DNA of 64,000 bases, from NCBI GenBank assembly GCA_039028935.1, contig JBCCHD010000020.1:1-64000 (forward strand), read 5' to 3'. Positions 29,439 through 37,884 of this stretch are shown here, one piece after another. Under the pieces are notes generated by a model that worked only from the letters and a program-made list of their open reading frames with translations, ran no database searches and was not told the DNA's origin. The first letter of the stretch is position 1; every line of letters begins with the position of its first letter. Source of the DNA: Pseudomonadota bacterium (lineage in GTDB: Bacteria; Pseudomonadota; Gammaproteobacteria; Steroidobacterales; SZUA-146). The position numbers and the translations under genes were made by a program.

Positions 29439-30477
29439 GCTCAACCCCTCTACGGCTGGCGATCCACACGAACGCAGGGGCCCCGATCAATGCCGCCACC
29501 ACGCCCAGTTTGAGTTCACTGCCGGTCGGTAAGATCCGCACCACGATATCCGCCGCGAGCACGATGCAGCCCGCGAGTAGCGCAGAAGGCACCAATACGG
29601 CACCCGGGCGGTAGGCCACCCAAGGCCGCACGATATGCGGGGCCACAATGCCGACAAAACCGATCGCACCGGCGAGCGAAACGGACGCACCAGTGCACAG
29701 TCCTGTGCCAAGAATGACCAGCCAGCGTAACCGCGCCACATTTAACCCACTGCCTGCCGCCGCCTCTTCTCCCAACGTCAGCACGGACAAGTCATTGCGC
29801 ACGAGCATCAGCACAACGGCGCCCACCAGCATAAAGGGCGCGGCAAAATAGAGATCGGACAGACTCCGATTGCTCACTGAGCCGAGCATCCAGTTGACCA
29901 TGTCAGACAGAGTGAACGGGTTCGGTGACAGATTCATGAGCAGTGCCATCAGCGCCCCGGCGAAACTGGATAGCCCAACGCCGATCAGTAGCAACGTTAC
30001 CACCGACGACACCCGTCTTGCCGCCAGCATCAACAAGGCGGTAGCGGCCAAGGCCCCCGCCACGGCCGCGCCCGGCAACGCCCAGCTACTGACGCTTAAC
30101 AGGCCAAAAAATAACGCCAGCGTCGCGCCCAGCGACGCACTGGCTGACACGCCCAACACACCTGGTTCAGCGAGCGGGTTCCGCAGCAAGCCTTGCAGTG
30201 CGGCACCACTTAATCCCAGCGCGGCGCCGGTCAAGAGCGCAGCCAAGGCCCTGGGCAGGCGGATCTCGAGTACCACGATGGCGTCGGCGACCGCACCATT
30301 GCCAACCAAAGCACTGACGGCGCGCGTCAGCCCCAACGGCGTCGAACCCAAGCTGATCGCCACCGCACACAACGCCAGCGCCACGAGCACGAGCACACTG
30401 TTGAGTACCCACACCGGATCGATTGCTCGCGAACCGCTAATGGCGCGCACCCAACGTTGCGATGGCCTCAACCGCAT
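29431..30477 (-). CDS. FecCD-family ABC permease (iron chelate, haem or cobalamin type)
   Basis: This is a very hydrophobic protein of about 348 residues with the nine or ten membrane helices of FecCD permeases; ALLTGAALGLSGAALQGLLRNPLAEPGVLGVS and the segment GAIGFVGIVAPHIVRPWV are family signatures, the latter being the coupling helix to the ATPase. ATG 30477 overlaps the binding-protein gene by 41 bases; GTG 30450 would give a shorter overlap. It carries chelated metals across the inner membrane. Sequence alone cannot choose between siderophore, haem and vitamin B12. Confidence 0.92.
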   Translation of the reverse strand: MRLRPSQRWVRAISGSRAIDPVWVLNSVLVLVALALCAVAISLGSTPLGLTRAVSALVGNGAVADAIVVLEIRLPRALAALLTGAALGLSGAALQGLLRNPLAEPGVLGVSASASLGATLALFFGLLSVSSWALPGAAVAGALAATALLMLAARRVSSVVTLLLIGVGLSSFAGALMALLMNLSPNPFTLSDMVNWMLGSVSNRSLSDLYFAAPFMLVGAVVLMLVRNDLSVLTLGEEAAAGSGLNVARLRWLVILGTGLCTGASVSLAGAIGFVGIVAPHIVRPWVAYRPGAVLVPSALLAGCIVLAADIVVRILPTGSELKLGVVAALIGAPAFVWIASRRGVEHA

Positions 30478-31300
30478 CGAGCAAAAACCAACCGCCACAG
30501 GCGGTTTTGGCGCCCTCAATGTGAATACCAGGTACGTCTGTTACGAGCGAGCGAACATGCGGATGACGAGAAAGTGACCAAGGGTTCACGTGCGATTTCG
30601 GATCGCCGAATGTGGCGTTTACCAGTCGATCAGGATGCATATACACCAAACGCTCGAGCGGTAAGTCGTGCCAGCCGGCGTTCAATTCGTAGTTTTGCAA
30701 CCCCGCGGCCACCATCAATTCGTGGACAATCGACCCGGGTCCGGTGGTGACGCCACTAGGCGTGGTGTAGAGCACGCTCAGCTCGGGTGCCGGCACAATC
30801 GCGGCCAAACGCGCATCGAATCGCTCGATTTCTCGTTCACCTGCCGTCGGCTGCCCCAGAGCGGTCGCCATCTCGAGCGTCTGTGTTCGCACCTGCGACA
30901 AGTCTTGAGGATAACCAAGCTGAACCACTTCAATTCCGGCGCGCGACAAAAACTCGCCAATTCGTGGTCCACCTCCGTAAGAACGCACGACCGTGGTTGG
31001 GGACAATGCGAGCACGTCCTCGGCACTCGACCGGACCGACGGCACATCGGGGTGCCGATTACGAAGATACGAAAAGTGTTTACGCGCGTCCGGTGACACC
31101 GCCACGATTTGGTGTCGCGGCACGAATTTGAGTACAAACTGATCCGCGCAATAATCAAGGCTCACAACGCGCTGGGCGGTCTCTCCAACCGCGGGCGCCT
31201 CTTCGTTGAGGGGGGACTCGCAGCCCAATACGAACACCCACACACACAGCCAGGCGCGACGGGCAAGCACGGTAGTGAACGTGAAGAGATGATCGGTCAC
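30437..31300 (-). CDS. Periplasmic chelate-binding lipoprotein of the ABC importer (BtuF/FhuD fold)
   Basis: The 287-residue product starts with a lipoprotein signal (VWVFVLGCES, Cys27), so it is anchored in the periplasm. The body is a class III binding protein: RVVSLDYCADQFVLKFVP as first strand and helix, DVLALSPTTVV, a long connecting helix, and a second lobe ending GWFLLDAVEAI. Such proteins bind cobalamin, haem or siderophores. The start is GTG without a clear ribosome site, three bases after the thioesterase stop, which suggests coupling to that gene. Confidence 0.85.
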   Translation of the reverse strand: MTDHLFTFTTVLARRAWLCVWVFVLGCESPLNEEAPAVGETAQRVVSLDYCADQFVLKFVPRHQIVAVSPDARKHFSYLRNRHPDVPSVRSSAEDVLALSPTTVVRSYGGGPRIGEFLSRAGIEVVQLGYPQDLSQVRTQTLEMATALGQPTAGEREIERFDARLAAIVPAPELSVLYTTPSGVTTGPGSIVHELMVAAGLQNYELNAGWHDLPLERLVYMHPDRLVNATFGDPKSHVNPWSLSRHPHVRSLVTDVPGIHIEGAKTACGGWFLLDAVEAIATLGARH

Positions 31301-31303
31301 GTG

Positions 31304-31768
31304 TCAGTCAACTCGCGCTGCGAGAGCATCGAGCGCGGCGCGTAAGGTATCCGGGATCGGAACCGAGCGTTGGCTTGCTCGTGAGACGAATACGTGGGTA
31401 AAACGCCCTACCGCTGCCGCTTCTTCGTCTTCATGTCGAAACACAGCAATGCCATACTCGACCGACGAGCGACCGAGGCGATTGACCCGGACGCCGAGCG
31501 CCAACGTGTCCGGATGGGCGATGGGTTTGTAGTACTCGCAACTCGAGGCCACCACGAATCCAACGACATCGCTCGATTGAAAATCGAATTGACCTTCTCG
31601 AATCAGAAAATCGTTGGCGGCCGTATCAAAATAGCTGTAGTACGTGACGTTATTGACGTGACCGAAGACGTCATTGTCCATCCACCGGGTGGGTACGTTA
31701 AGCCAGTGTGCATAATGGGATCGTCGTTGCTCGGGCGGTGGCGTCATTGGCAAAGTCGTTTCACTCAC
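31304..31768 (-). CDS. Acyl-CoA thioesterase, 4HBT hotdog family
   Basis: The 154-residue protein has a single hotdog fold with the active-site stretch RWMDNDVFGHVNNVTYYSYFD, the Asp/His/Asn pattern of 4-hydroxybenzoyl-CoA-like and YbgC-like thioesterases. It hydrolyses a cytoplasmic acyl-CoA to free acid and CoA. It is first in a tight run of five genes with the chelate ABC importer and a decarboxylase. Whether it belongs functionally to that set or simply shares a transcript is unclear. Confidence 0.88.
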   Translation of the reverse strand: MSETTLPMTPPPEQRRSHYAHWLNVPTRWMDNDVFGHVNNVTYYSYFDTAANDFLIREGQFDFQSSDVVGFVVASSCEYYKPIAHPDTLALGVRVNRLGRSSVEYGIAVFRHEDEEAAAVGRFTHVFVSRASQRSVPIPDTLRAALDALAARVD

Positions 31769-31860
31769 TGATTAGCGGCGCCGACATTGTACGACGATCC
31801 ACGCGCGGGTGTCGCGCTCGCAGGCGACCGAAACACGATGGGCACTTGTCGGCCCCAAAA

Positions 31861-32946
31861 CTAGGGTTTCAACGGTGCCGGCACCGGGACGACTGCGATT
31901 CGATCGGCGGTCAAGCTGCCTAAGTGAAGCACATCGCCCACCTGATTCACGCTGGTAACACTGCTAAATTGATCATGAATATCGGCAATAAAGTGGGTGA
32001 CCTCACCGTTCACGTCGAGGCCGACGACCAGCGTGTGGGGAGAATGCGGAATGAGCGTTGTGGACGCTAACCCACCGAGCAGCCGCCTCAGCCAGATCGA
32101 GCCCGACGATCGTTCGCGGGCGACCGAACGCAATCCGGGCAGCGCCACCCAAAACGTATCGTGACCATTGAATGACAGATTGTCCGGATGGCCTGGCAGC
32201 CCGTCATAAAAAATATCGCGCTCACCCGCACGCTCGGTTTTTAACCACAACCGGTGTATGCGCCCTGTGCCGGTCTCACTCACCAAAACGAACTGTTCAT
32301 CCGGCCCAAGAGCCACACCATTGGCAAAATGCAGCCCGTCCATCGCCACCGTTGTGTTACCGGTCGCCGGATCAAACCGCAACAGGCGGCCGGTGAAACT
32401 GGCCTCGAGCAGGTCTTTGATCCAGTCATCCAAACCAAACCGCTGTGACGCATCGGTAAACCAAACGCTACCGTCCTCGGCGATGTCGAGGTCGTCGGTG
32501 AGTGTCAGGGCAACTCCATCTACCTCACTGGTCATCACGGTCAGTGCACCGTCAGGCGTAATGCTGAGTAGCCCTCTCGCGGCGTCCGCCACCAGCAAAT
32601 CGCCCTGGTGAGTAAACTGCAGACCGAGTGGCCGACCGCCGGTGTTCACAAAGGGTTCCGCTGCGATCGCTTCCGGCTTTATTTGAACGATCTGACCATT
32701 CGCTAGGCCAGTAAAGATCGTGCCCTGCGTATTGCTCGCCACATCTTCTGGACCGAGAGCAGGCACGGACAAGAAACGGGCATGGATTAGGGTAGCGGCG
32801 TCTGTCACCGTAAATGGACCATCCAATGCGGGAAGTGGCGCCGGCTGCCAAATCGTCGGTCGAACGTCTGAGCGATGCCATAAGAACACCGCAGCAATCA
32901 CTACCAGCGCACAGGCTGAGTACAGTACTCGTCTAATTACACGCAT
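31861..32946 (-). CDS. SMP-30/strictosidine-synthase-like beta-propeller, membrane-anchored
   Basis: From ATG 32946 the protein has 361 residues with one N-terminal membrane segment (YSACALVVIAAVFLW) and then a six-bladed propeller rich in GxVW and GLQF-type strands. The central block FANGVALGPDEQFVLVSETGTGRIHR and GLPGHPDNLSF is the strictosidine synthase/APMAP signature. Relatives are lactonases or arylesterases of the outer face of the inner membrane. The catalytic metal ligands were not checked. It lies 92 bases from the thioesterase gene on the same strand and 141 bases from the SDR gene. Confidence 0.82.
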   Translation of the reverse strand: MRVIRRVLYSACALVVIAAVFLWHRSDVRPTIWQPAPLPALDGPFTVTDAATLIHARFLSVPALGPEDVASNTQGTIFTGLANGQIVQIKPEAIAAEPFVNTGGRPLGLQFTHQGDLLVADAARGLLSITPDGALTVMTSEVDGVALTLTDDLDIAEDGSVWFTDASQRFGLDDWIKDLLEASFTGRLLRFDPATGNTTVAMDGLHFANGVALGPDEQFVLVSETGTGRIHRLWLKTERAGERDIFYDGLPGHPDNLSFNGHDTFWVALPGLRSVARERSSGSIWLRRLLGGLASTTLIPHSPHTLVVGLDVNGEVTHFIADIHDQFSSVTSVNQVGDVLHLGSLTADRIAVVPVPAPLKP

Positions 32947-33087
32947 GATCCCATCGCTGTCAGAAACATCGGTCAACGATGCGACGATCGAGTTCAAACG
33001 TCAACAACCAAATGGGAGTCCACGCTGCGCTTGACGAACGTCCATCAGCGCAACGTCCGACGCTGCTCGCGCTACGGCGATACAACG

Positions 33088-33930
33088 TTAGCGACCGCGT
33101 AATGAACGCCAGCGTTCGGTGATGGGTCGCTCCAGTTTCAGCCAGCGCTCATAGCTACCTGGGAATAGCCGAATTATAAAATCAGCGAATCGTGCATCCC
33201 TACCCACCAATATTCGACGTTTGTTTTTGCTGACGCCCTTCAAGATTATTTGGGCCGCCTGCTCCGGCGTCGTCATTGCCAACCGATCAAAATACTCAAT
33301 AAAACGTTGCTTGTTCATTGGCACGTGCGCTTCGGCGATGACGCTGTTGCGCACGATATTCGTTTTCACGCCACCTGGATGAACACACGATACACCGATG
33401 GCGGTATCGGCCAATTCCATCTTGAGTGCCTCGGTGTAACCACGGACGGCAAATTTCGATGCGTTGTACGCACTCTGCGAGGGCAACGCGCCCAGGCCAA
33501 ACAAGCTGGAAATATTCACGATATGCGCCGCCTTCGCGTCGCTGAGCAACGGTAAAAACGCGCGGGTGCCGTACACCACTCCCCAAAAATTAATGTTCAT
33601 CACCCGCTCGAAGTCCGCGTAACGCTGAGTGGCGGCAAAATCCGCCAGCGCAACACCGGCATTATTGATCAGCAGCTGCGCGCCGCCATGCGAGTCAAGC
33701 ACATCCTGGGCAAACTGCTCGACCTGGTCACGATGAGCGACGTCGACGTGATGGACGCTGCAGCGACTGCCCGGCGACCGCACCACATCAGCTACACGAT
33801 TGAGCTCGCTCTGATCGATATCGGCTAGCGCCAGGTGCGCGCCGCGACGGGATAACTCGATCGCCAATGCTTCGCCGATGCCCGACGCAGCCCCGGTGAC
33901 TACCGCGACGCATCCTTCAAACGATCGCAT
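33088..33930 (-). CDS. Short-chain dehydrogenase/reductase
   Basis: The 280-residue protein has the NAD(P) motif TGAASGIGEALA, NNAGVALAD, the catalytic Ser in NISSLFG, and YNASK with Tyr and Lys of the triad. ALADIDQSEL after strand 2 has an Asp, which favours NAD over NADP. The longer C-terminus (KNKRRILVGRDARFADFIIRLFPGSYERW) occurs in SDRs that act on lipids or steroids. It starts 23 bases downstream of the acyl-CoA dehydrogenase stop and is likely in the same transcript. Confidence 0.92.
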   Translation of the reverse strand: MRSFEGCVAVVTGAASGIGEALAIELSRRGAHLALADIDQSELNRVADVVRSPGSRCSVHHVDVAHRDQVEQFAQDVLDSHGGAQLLINNAGVALADFAATQRYADFERVMNINFWGVVYGTRAFLPLLSDAKAAHIVNISSLFGLGALPSQSAYNASKFAVRGYTEALKMELADTAIGVSCVHPGGVKTNIVRNSVIAEAHVPMNKQRFIEYFDRLAMTTPEQAAQIILKGVSKNKRRILVGRDARFADFIIRLFPGSYERWLKLERPITERWRSLRGR

Positions 33931-33953
33931 GGCTCAGGTGACCGCCATTGGCG

Positions 33954-35087
33954 TTAAGTGGTGCGCTCGATGTATTGATTGAGCTGGTAGTCGGCATTAC
34001 CAAAAAGCGAATCGATGAGCGTGAGACGCTTAAATAAATGCGCGACATCCACCTCATTACTCACGCCCATTCCACCGTGCAGCTGAACCGCCTCTTCGCC
34101 GAGTTTTCGGCCCTCTGTGCCGATATAGTACTTGAGCGCCGCAATCGCCTCATCGGCCTCCGGGTTTTTCTCATCTAACAAAATGGCCGCCCGCAACAAC
34201 AGCGAGCGCGACTGCTCAAGCGCCATGAACATGTCGACCATACGATGTTGAAGCGCTTGAAATGAGCTTAACGGCACACCAAATTGCTGCCGATTCTTCG
34301 TATACTCCACGGTTTTTTGCGTCAGCGCGTCCATAATGCCAAGGGCTTCGGCACTGGCGGCGAGGGTTGCCTCGAGTATGACCGGTTCGAGTATCGCTAG
34401 ACCGTCTTCCGGACCCGATAGCCGGTCGCCTTCCTGCACCTCTACGTTGTCAAAACGCACATGCGCGCCATGCGCCCCATCCACGGTTTTGAACCCGTCT
34501 CGGTGCACGCCCGCCTGCGACGTATCCACATAAAAAAGGGCAATGCCTGTGCGATCGTTAATCTCGCCGGCCGTGCGCGCCGACACGATCACAGAATCAG
34601 CAGTCGCCCCGTTAAGCACAACAAACTTCTCACCATTTAGACGATAGCGATCGCCGTCAGCGGTTGCTGATACGCCCACATGATGAAGCGCAAATCGAGC
34701 ATGCCGTTCGCTGAATGCCAGGGCCGACACATGTTCACCACTCATGATCAATGGCAACAATCGCTGTTTGAGTGCTGTATTGGTCGACCGTCGAATGCAG
34801 CCACCCGCAAGTATAATCGCAGCAAGATACGGTTCGATGACTAACCCTCTGCCCAATTCCTGCATGAGCAACATGGTCTCCACCGCACCGCCACCGAAGC
34901 CATCGTCTTCGACGTCAAAGGGTAAGGACAGCCAGCCAAGTTCAGCAAACTCACGCCATTTTTCGATCGAGTACGGCGCGTCGCTTTCGACTACCTTCAT
35001 GCGCGATTCAAAGTCATAGGACTTGTCGATATATTGAACCACCGACTCTTTCAGCATTGACTGTTCTTCGTTGAGTGAAAAATCCAT
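33954..35087 (-). CDS. Acyl-CoA dehydrogenase, probable small or non-catalytic partner subunit
   Basis: The 377-residue protein has the ACAD layout: N-terminal helical domain, beta-domain (ALAFSERHARF, where active enzymes read SEPxxGSD), and C-terminal helices with KNRQQFGVPLSSFQALQHRMVDM and LHGGMGVSNE. It lacks the C-terminal YEGT glutamate and the usual FAD-contact SEP motif is changed. Its sequence resembles the second subunit of paired ACADs known from steroid side-chain degradation. It follows the 399-residue ACAD by 45 bases. A heteromer with that protein is inferred, not shown. Confidence 0.88.
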   Translation of the reverse strand: MDFSLNEEQSMLKESVVQYIDKSYDFESRMKVVESDAPYSIEKWREFAELGWLSLPFDVEDDGFGGGAVETMLLMQELGRGLVIEPYLAAIILAGGCIRRSTNTALKQRLLPLIMSGEHVSALAFSERHARFALHHVGVSATADGDRYRLNGEKFVVLNGATADSVIVSARTAGEINDRTGIALFYVDTSQAGVHRDGFKTVDGAHGAHVRFDNVEVQEGDRLSGPEDGLAILEPVILEATLAASAEALGIMDALTQKTVEYTKNRQQFGVPLSSFQALQHRMVDMFMALEQSRSLLLRAAILLDEKNPEADEAIAALKYYIGTEGRKLGEEAVQLHGGMGVSNEVDVAHLFKRLTLIDSLFGNADYQLNQYIERTT

Positions 35088-35132
35088 ACTTTTTCCTATT
35101 CAGGACGCACTGCGCCGCTCCAAAATCATGAG

Positions 35133-36332
35133 TTAGATGCCGAGTACCGCTTTGGCGATAATGTTCTTTTGAATCTCGTTTGAGCCACCGTATATCGACG
35201 CTTTTCGATAATTAAAATAGCGCAATGCAGTGAGACTCGACTGATCATCTTCGATTCGATCGCCCGCATAGCCTGACTCGTACTGCTCGCGAAGATTGGG
35301 AAATGCGCCATAACCTGCAAGTTCAAAACACAGGTTGTCGATTGCCTGCTGCATTTCCGTGCCCTTGATTTTGAGGATGGACGATTCGGGGCCAGGCGCT
35401 TTACCGGTTGACACCGAAGCCAGCGTCCGCAGTTCGGTGTACTCCAATGCCGACAGCTCAATTTCTACGCGAGCAATTTTCCGTTTGAATGATTCGATGT
35501 CAGCCGGTGCTTGGCCTTCAGCGGCGTATTCACTCAACGTTTCTTTTAGGCGACGGAGCCGTTGCTTGGAAACGGAAACACCCGCGATGTTCGCCCGCTC
35601 ATGCGTGAGCAGCACTTTGCCGTAGGTCCAGCCCTTTCCTTCCTCACCCACCAATTGATTGGCAGGGATGCGCACATTGTCGAAGAAGACGGTGTTGATT
35701 TCGTGATCGCCATCCAGCGTGTAAATCGGCGACACTGTAATTCCCGGCGTATCCATTTTGACGAGTAAGAAGCTGATACCTTCTTGCTTGCGCGACACGT
35801 CCGAGTTGGTGCGGGCCAGCAAGAACATCCAGTCGGCGTGCTGCGCCAATGTGGTCCACGTTTTCGTGCCGTTGATGACGTACTCATCACCATCCCGATC
35901 GGCCCGGGTTTTTAGTGAAGCCAAATCCGAACCCGCACCGGGCTCCGAATAGCCCTGACACCACCACACTCGGCTACTCAGAATGTCGGGTAAGAACTGC
36001 GCCTTCTGCTCATCGCTACCGTAGGTGTAGATCACGGGCCCGACCATGCTCAATCCGAATGGGATAATGATGGGGCACTCCGCCGCAGCGAATTCGGTGT
36101 AAAAAATGTACTTTTGCGTCGCGCTCCAACCTGTGCCGCCGTATGCCACCGGCCAGTTAATGCCCGCCCAGCCCTTCTCGTAGAGCGCGTGCTGGCTACG
36201 AACGTAGTCTTCTTTTGACCAGATCGCGCCATTTCGCCGACGTTCGAGGATATCTTGAGGATATTCGGTCTCGAAATACGCTTTTACCTGAGCCTGAAAG
36301 GCGCGTTCTTCATCGGAAAAATTCACGTTCAT
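35133..36332 (-). CDS. Acyl-CoA dehydrogenase, probable catalytic subunit of a pair
   Basis: The 399-residue protein carries WWCQGYSEPGAGSDLASLKT (FAD and substrate contact), NGTKTWTTLA, and ends ASIYGGSNEIQKNIIAKAVLG, where Gly replaces the usual catalytic Glu before Gly-Ser. Glu245 in LLTHERANIAG lies at the alternative base position used by isovaleryl-CoA dehydrogenase and by mycobacterial FadE26-type enzymes. That group forms alpha2-beta2 heterotetramers with an adjacent ACAD gene, as here. The substrate is likely a branched or steroid-type acyl-CoA. Confidence 0.9.
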   Translation of the reverse strand: MNVNFSDEERAFQAQVKAYFETEYPQDILERRRNGAIWSKEDYVRSQHALYEKGWAGINWPVAYGGTGWSATQKYIFYTEFAAAECPIIIPFGLSMVGPVIYTYGSDEQKAQFLPDILSSRVWWCQGYSEPGAGSDLASLKTRADRDGDEYVINGTKTWTTLAQHADWMFLLARTNSDVSRKQEGISFLLVKMDTPGITVSPIYTLDGDHEINTVFFDNVRIPANQLVGEEGKGWTYGKVLLTHERANIAGVSVSKQRLRRLKETLSEYAAEGQAPADIESFKRKIARVEIELSALEYTELRTLASVSTGKAPGPESSILKIKGTEMQQAIDNLCFELAGYGAFPNLREQYESGYAGDRIEDDQSSLTALRYFNYRKASIYGGSNEIQKNIIAKAVLGI

Positions 36333-36441
36333 GGGCGGACTCCTGCGGGCGGATTCGCAAAAAACTTGTCGTCAGCAAGAATAATGCATTGCAACAACCG
36401 GTGTAAAGCGAAATCTGATCCAGTGGCGGAATTGGAGGGTG

Positions 36442-37884
36442 TTACAGCGCGACGAGATAGTGCATCAGCCGTCGTTGAAACGCCTGGCCCGCCCCTTTGT
36501 GAACATTTTCTTGGTTGATCATCAGCGCAAATTGCAGACGCCGATTATCGCGGGTTTGGACGTAGCCAGCGGCGGCCGACACATGGTCGATCGTACCGGT
36601 TTTCATGTGCACCCGCCCCTTGTAGCTACCCTTGGGAAAGCGTTTCTTCAAACTACCATCAATACCCGGGACGCCGAGAGACGCAATAAATTCTGGCATG
36701 TAGGGCGAATGCCACGCGACGTCCAGTAGCTGCACTATGGTGTCAGCCGTGACACGACATTGACGGCACAAGCCGGATCCGTTGGCGATGATCAAGGATT
36801 CAACATCGATGCCCTGACGGCTGAGCACTGCCCGTAAAGCCGTGTCGCCCTTGCTCGCCGTGGCGGGCGCGCCATACATCTGCTCGCCAAGTGTCAGAAA
36901 CAGCTGCTGGCTCATTACGTTGTTTGAGAATTTATTGGTGCTACGGACAACCTCCGACAGTGTCGGCGACGTCAGGCTCATCAATTTGCGACTGTCCGAC
37001 GGTGCTCGCCCAATAAGTAGAGCCCCATTGAGCCCACCACCCCGCTCTTCCAGTAATGTGCTCAGCGTGCCATACAACAGTTCATTGCTGGGCAGTACTG
37101 CGCGGGTTAATTGATAGCGCCCACACGACTTCGGGTACTGGCCCGTGAACATCACCTGTCGACCAGACTCGATGGCCTCCACCGCGATACGCATACGAAT
37201 GCGATTGCTTTTGCACGCCCCGGTGAGCGCTTTCACACGACTGACCACCTCGAGTCCCTTCACTGCGGGTACGACGCGGATATCGACGAATGGCTTGGCG
37301 ACCGGAACTAAGGTGAAATTAATCGCGTTGAAGTTGAAAAGCGCCGCATGCGGTCCTACGTTGTATGGCCGATATTGCCGACCGTCAAACGCGCCTGGAT
37401 CGTGATCCGGCAAGTCGAATAGACTCTCGTCAACGATCAGATCGCCATTTATGGTGTGGATGCCACGAACACTGAGCTGATTAACCAGTGCCCACAGGTT
37501 TTCTTGCAAAAACGAGGGATCACCACCGCCAACCACAATAAGATCACCGTTCAACTGGCCGTTTTCCGCCAGGCCGGTTCGCCGCACGTCTGTTTGCCAC
37601 TGAAAGCCAGGGCCCAGTTCACTGAGCGCCGCGAAGGTGGTGAACATCTTCATTACCGAAGCGGGATTACGCGCAATCGCCGCCTGATAGGACACCATGG
37701 GACGTTCGCTATTCACCTCTTTCACGATCAAACTCACGTTCTTGAGATCGATCTTAAGCGATTGAAGACCGGACTGAAGCTCGTCCGGTAACGAACTCGC
37801 ATCCGCTAGGGCCGGCGCCGCCAACGCGAGATTAAACAGTAACGCAAGCCCCTGCCACAGGACAAAGAGCCGACCTCGAGTCAC
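36442..37884 (-). CDS. dacB: D-alanyl-D-alanine carboxypeptidase/endopeptidase, PBP4 family
   Basis: The 480-residue protein starts with GTG whose last bases overlap the TGA of the DUF349 gene, so it is translated by coupling. A signal peptide ends near ALAAPALADA. Class C penicillin-binding motifs are SxxK (Ser76-Lys79 in NPASVMKM), SxN (KFSNNVMSQQ) and KTG (MKTGTIDHVSAAAGY). PBP4 cleaves cross-links and terminal D-Ala of peptidoglycan in the periplasm. Length fits the E. coli enzyme (477). The downstream 109 bases to the ACAD gene hold no clear terminator. Confidence 0.95.
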   Translation of the reverse strand: MTRGRLFVLWQGLALLFNLALAAPALADASSLPDELQSGLQSLKIDLKNVSLIVKEVNSERPMVSYQAAIARNPASVMKMFTTFAALSELGPGFQWQTDVRRTGLAENGQLNGDLIVVGGGDPSFLQENLWALVNQLSVRGIHTINGDLIVDESLFDLPDHDPGAFDGRQYRPYNVGPHAALFNFNAINFTLVPVAKPFVDIRVVPAVKGLEVVSRVKALTGACKSNRIRMRIAVEAIESGRQVMFTGQYPKSCGRYQLTRAVLPSNELLYGTLSTLLEERGGGLNGALLIGRAPSDSRKLMSLTSPTLSEVVRSTNKFSNNVMSQQLFLTLGEQMYGAPATASKGDTALRAVLSRQGIDVESLIIANGSGLCRQCRVTADTIVQLLDVAWHSPYMPEFIASLGVPGIDGSLKKRFPKGSYKGRVHMKTGTIDHVSAAAGYVQTRDNRRLQFALMINQENVHKGAGQAFQRRLMHYLVAL

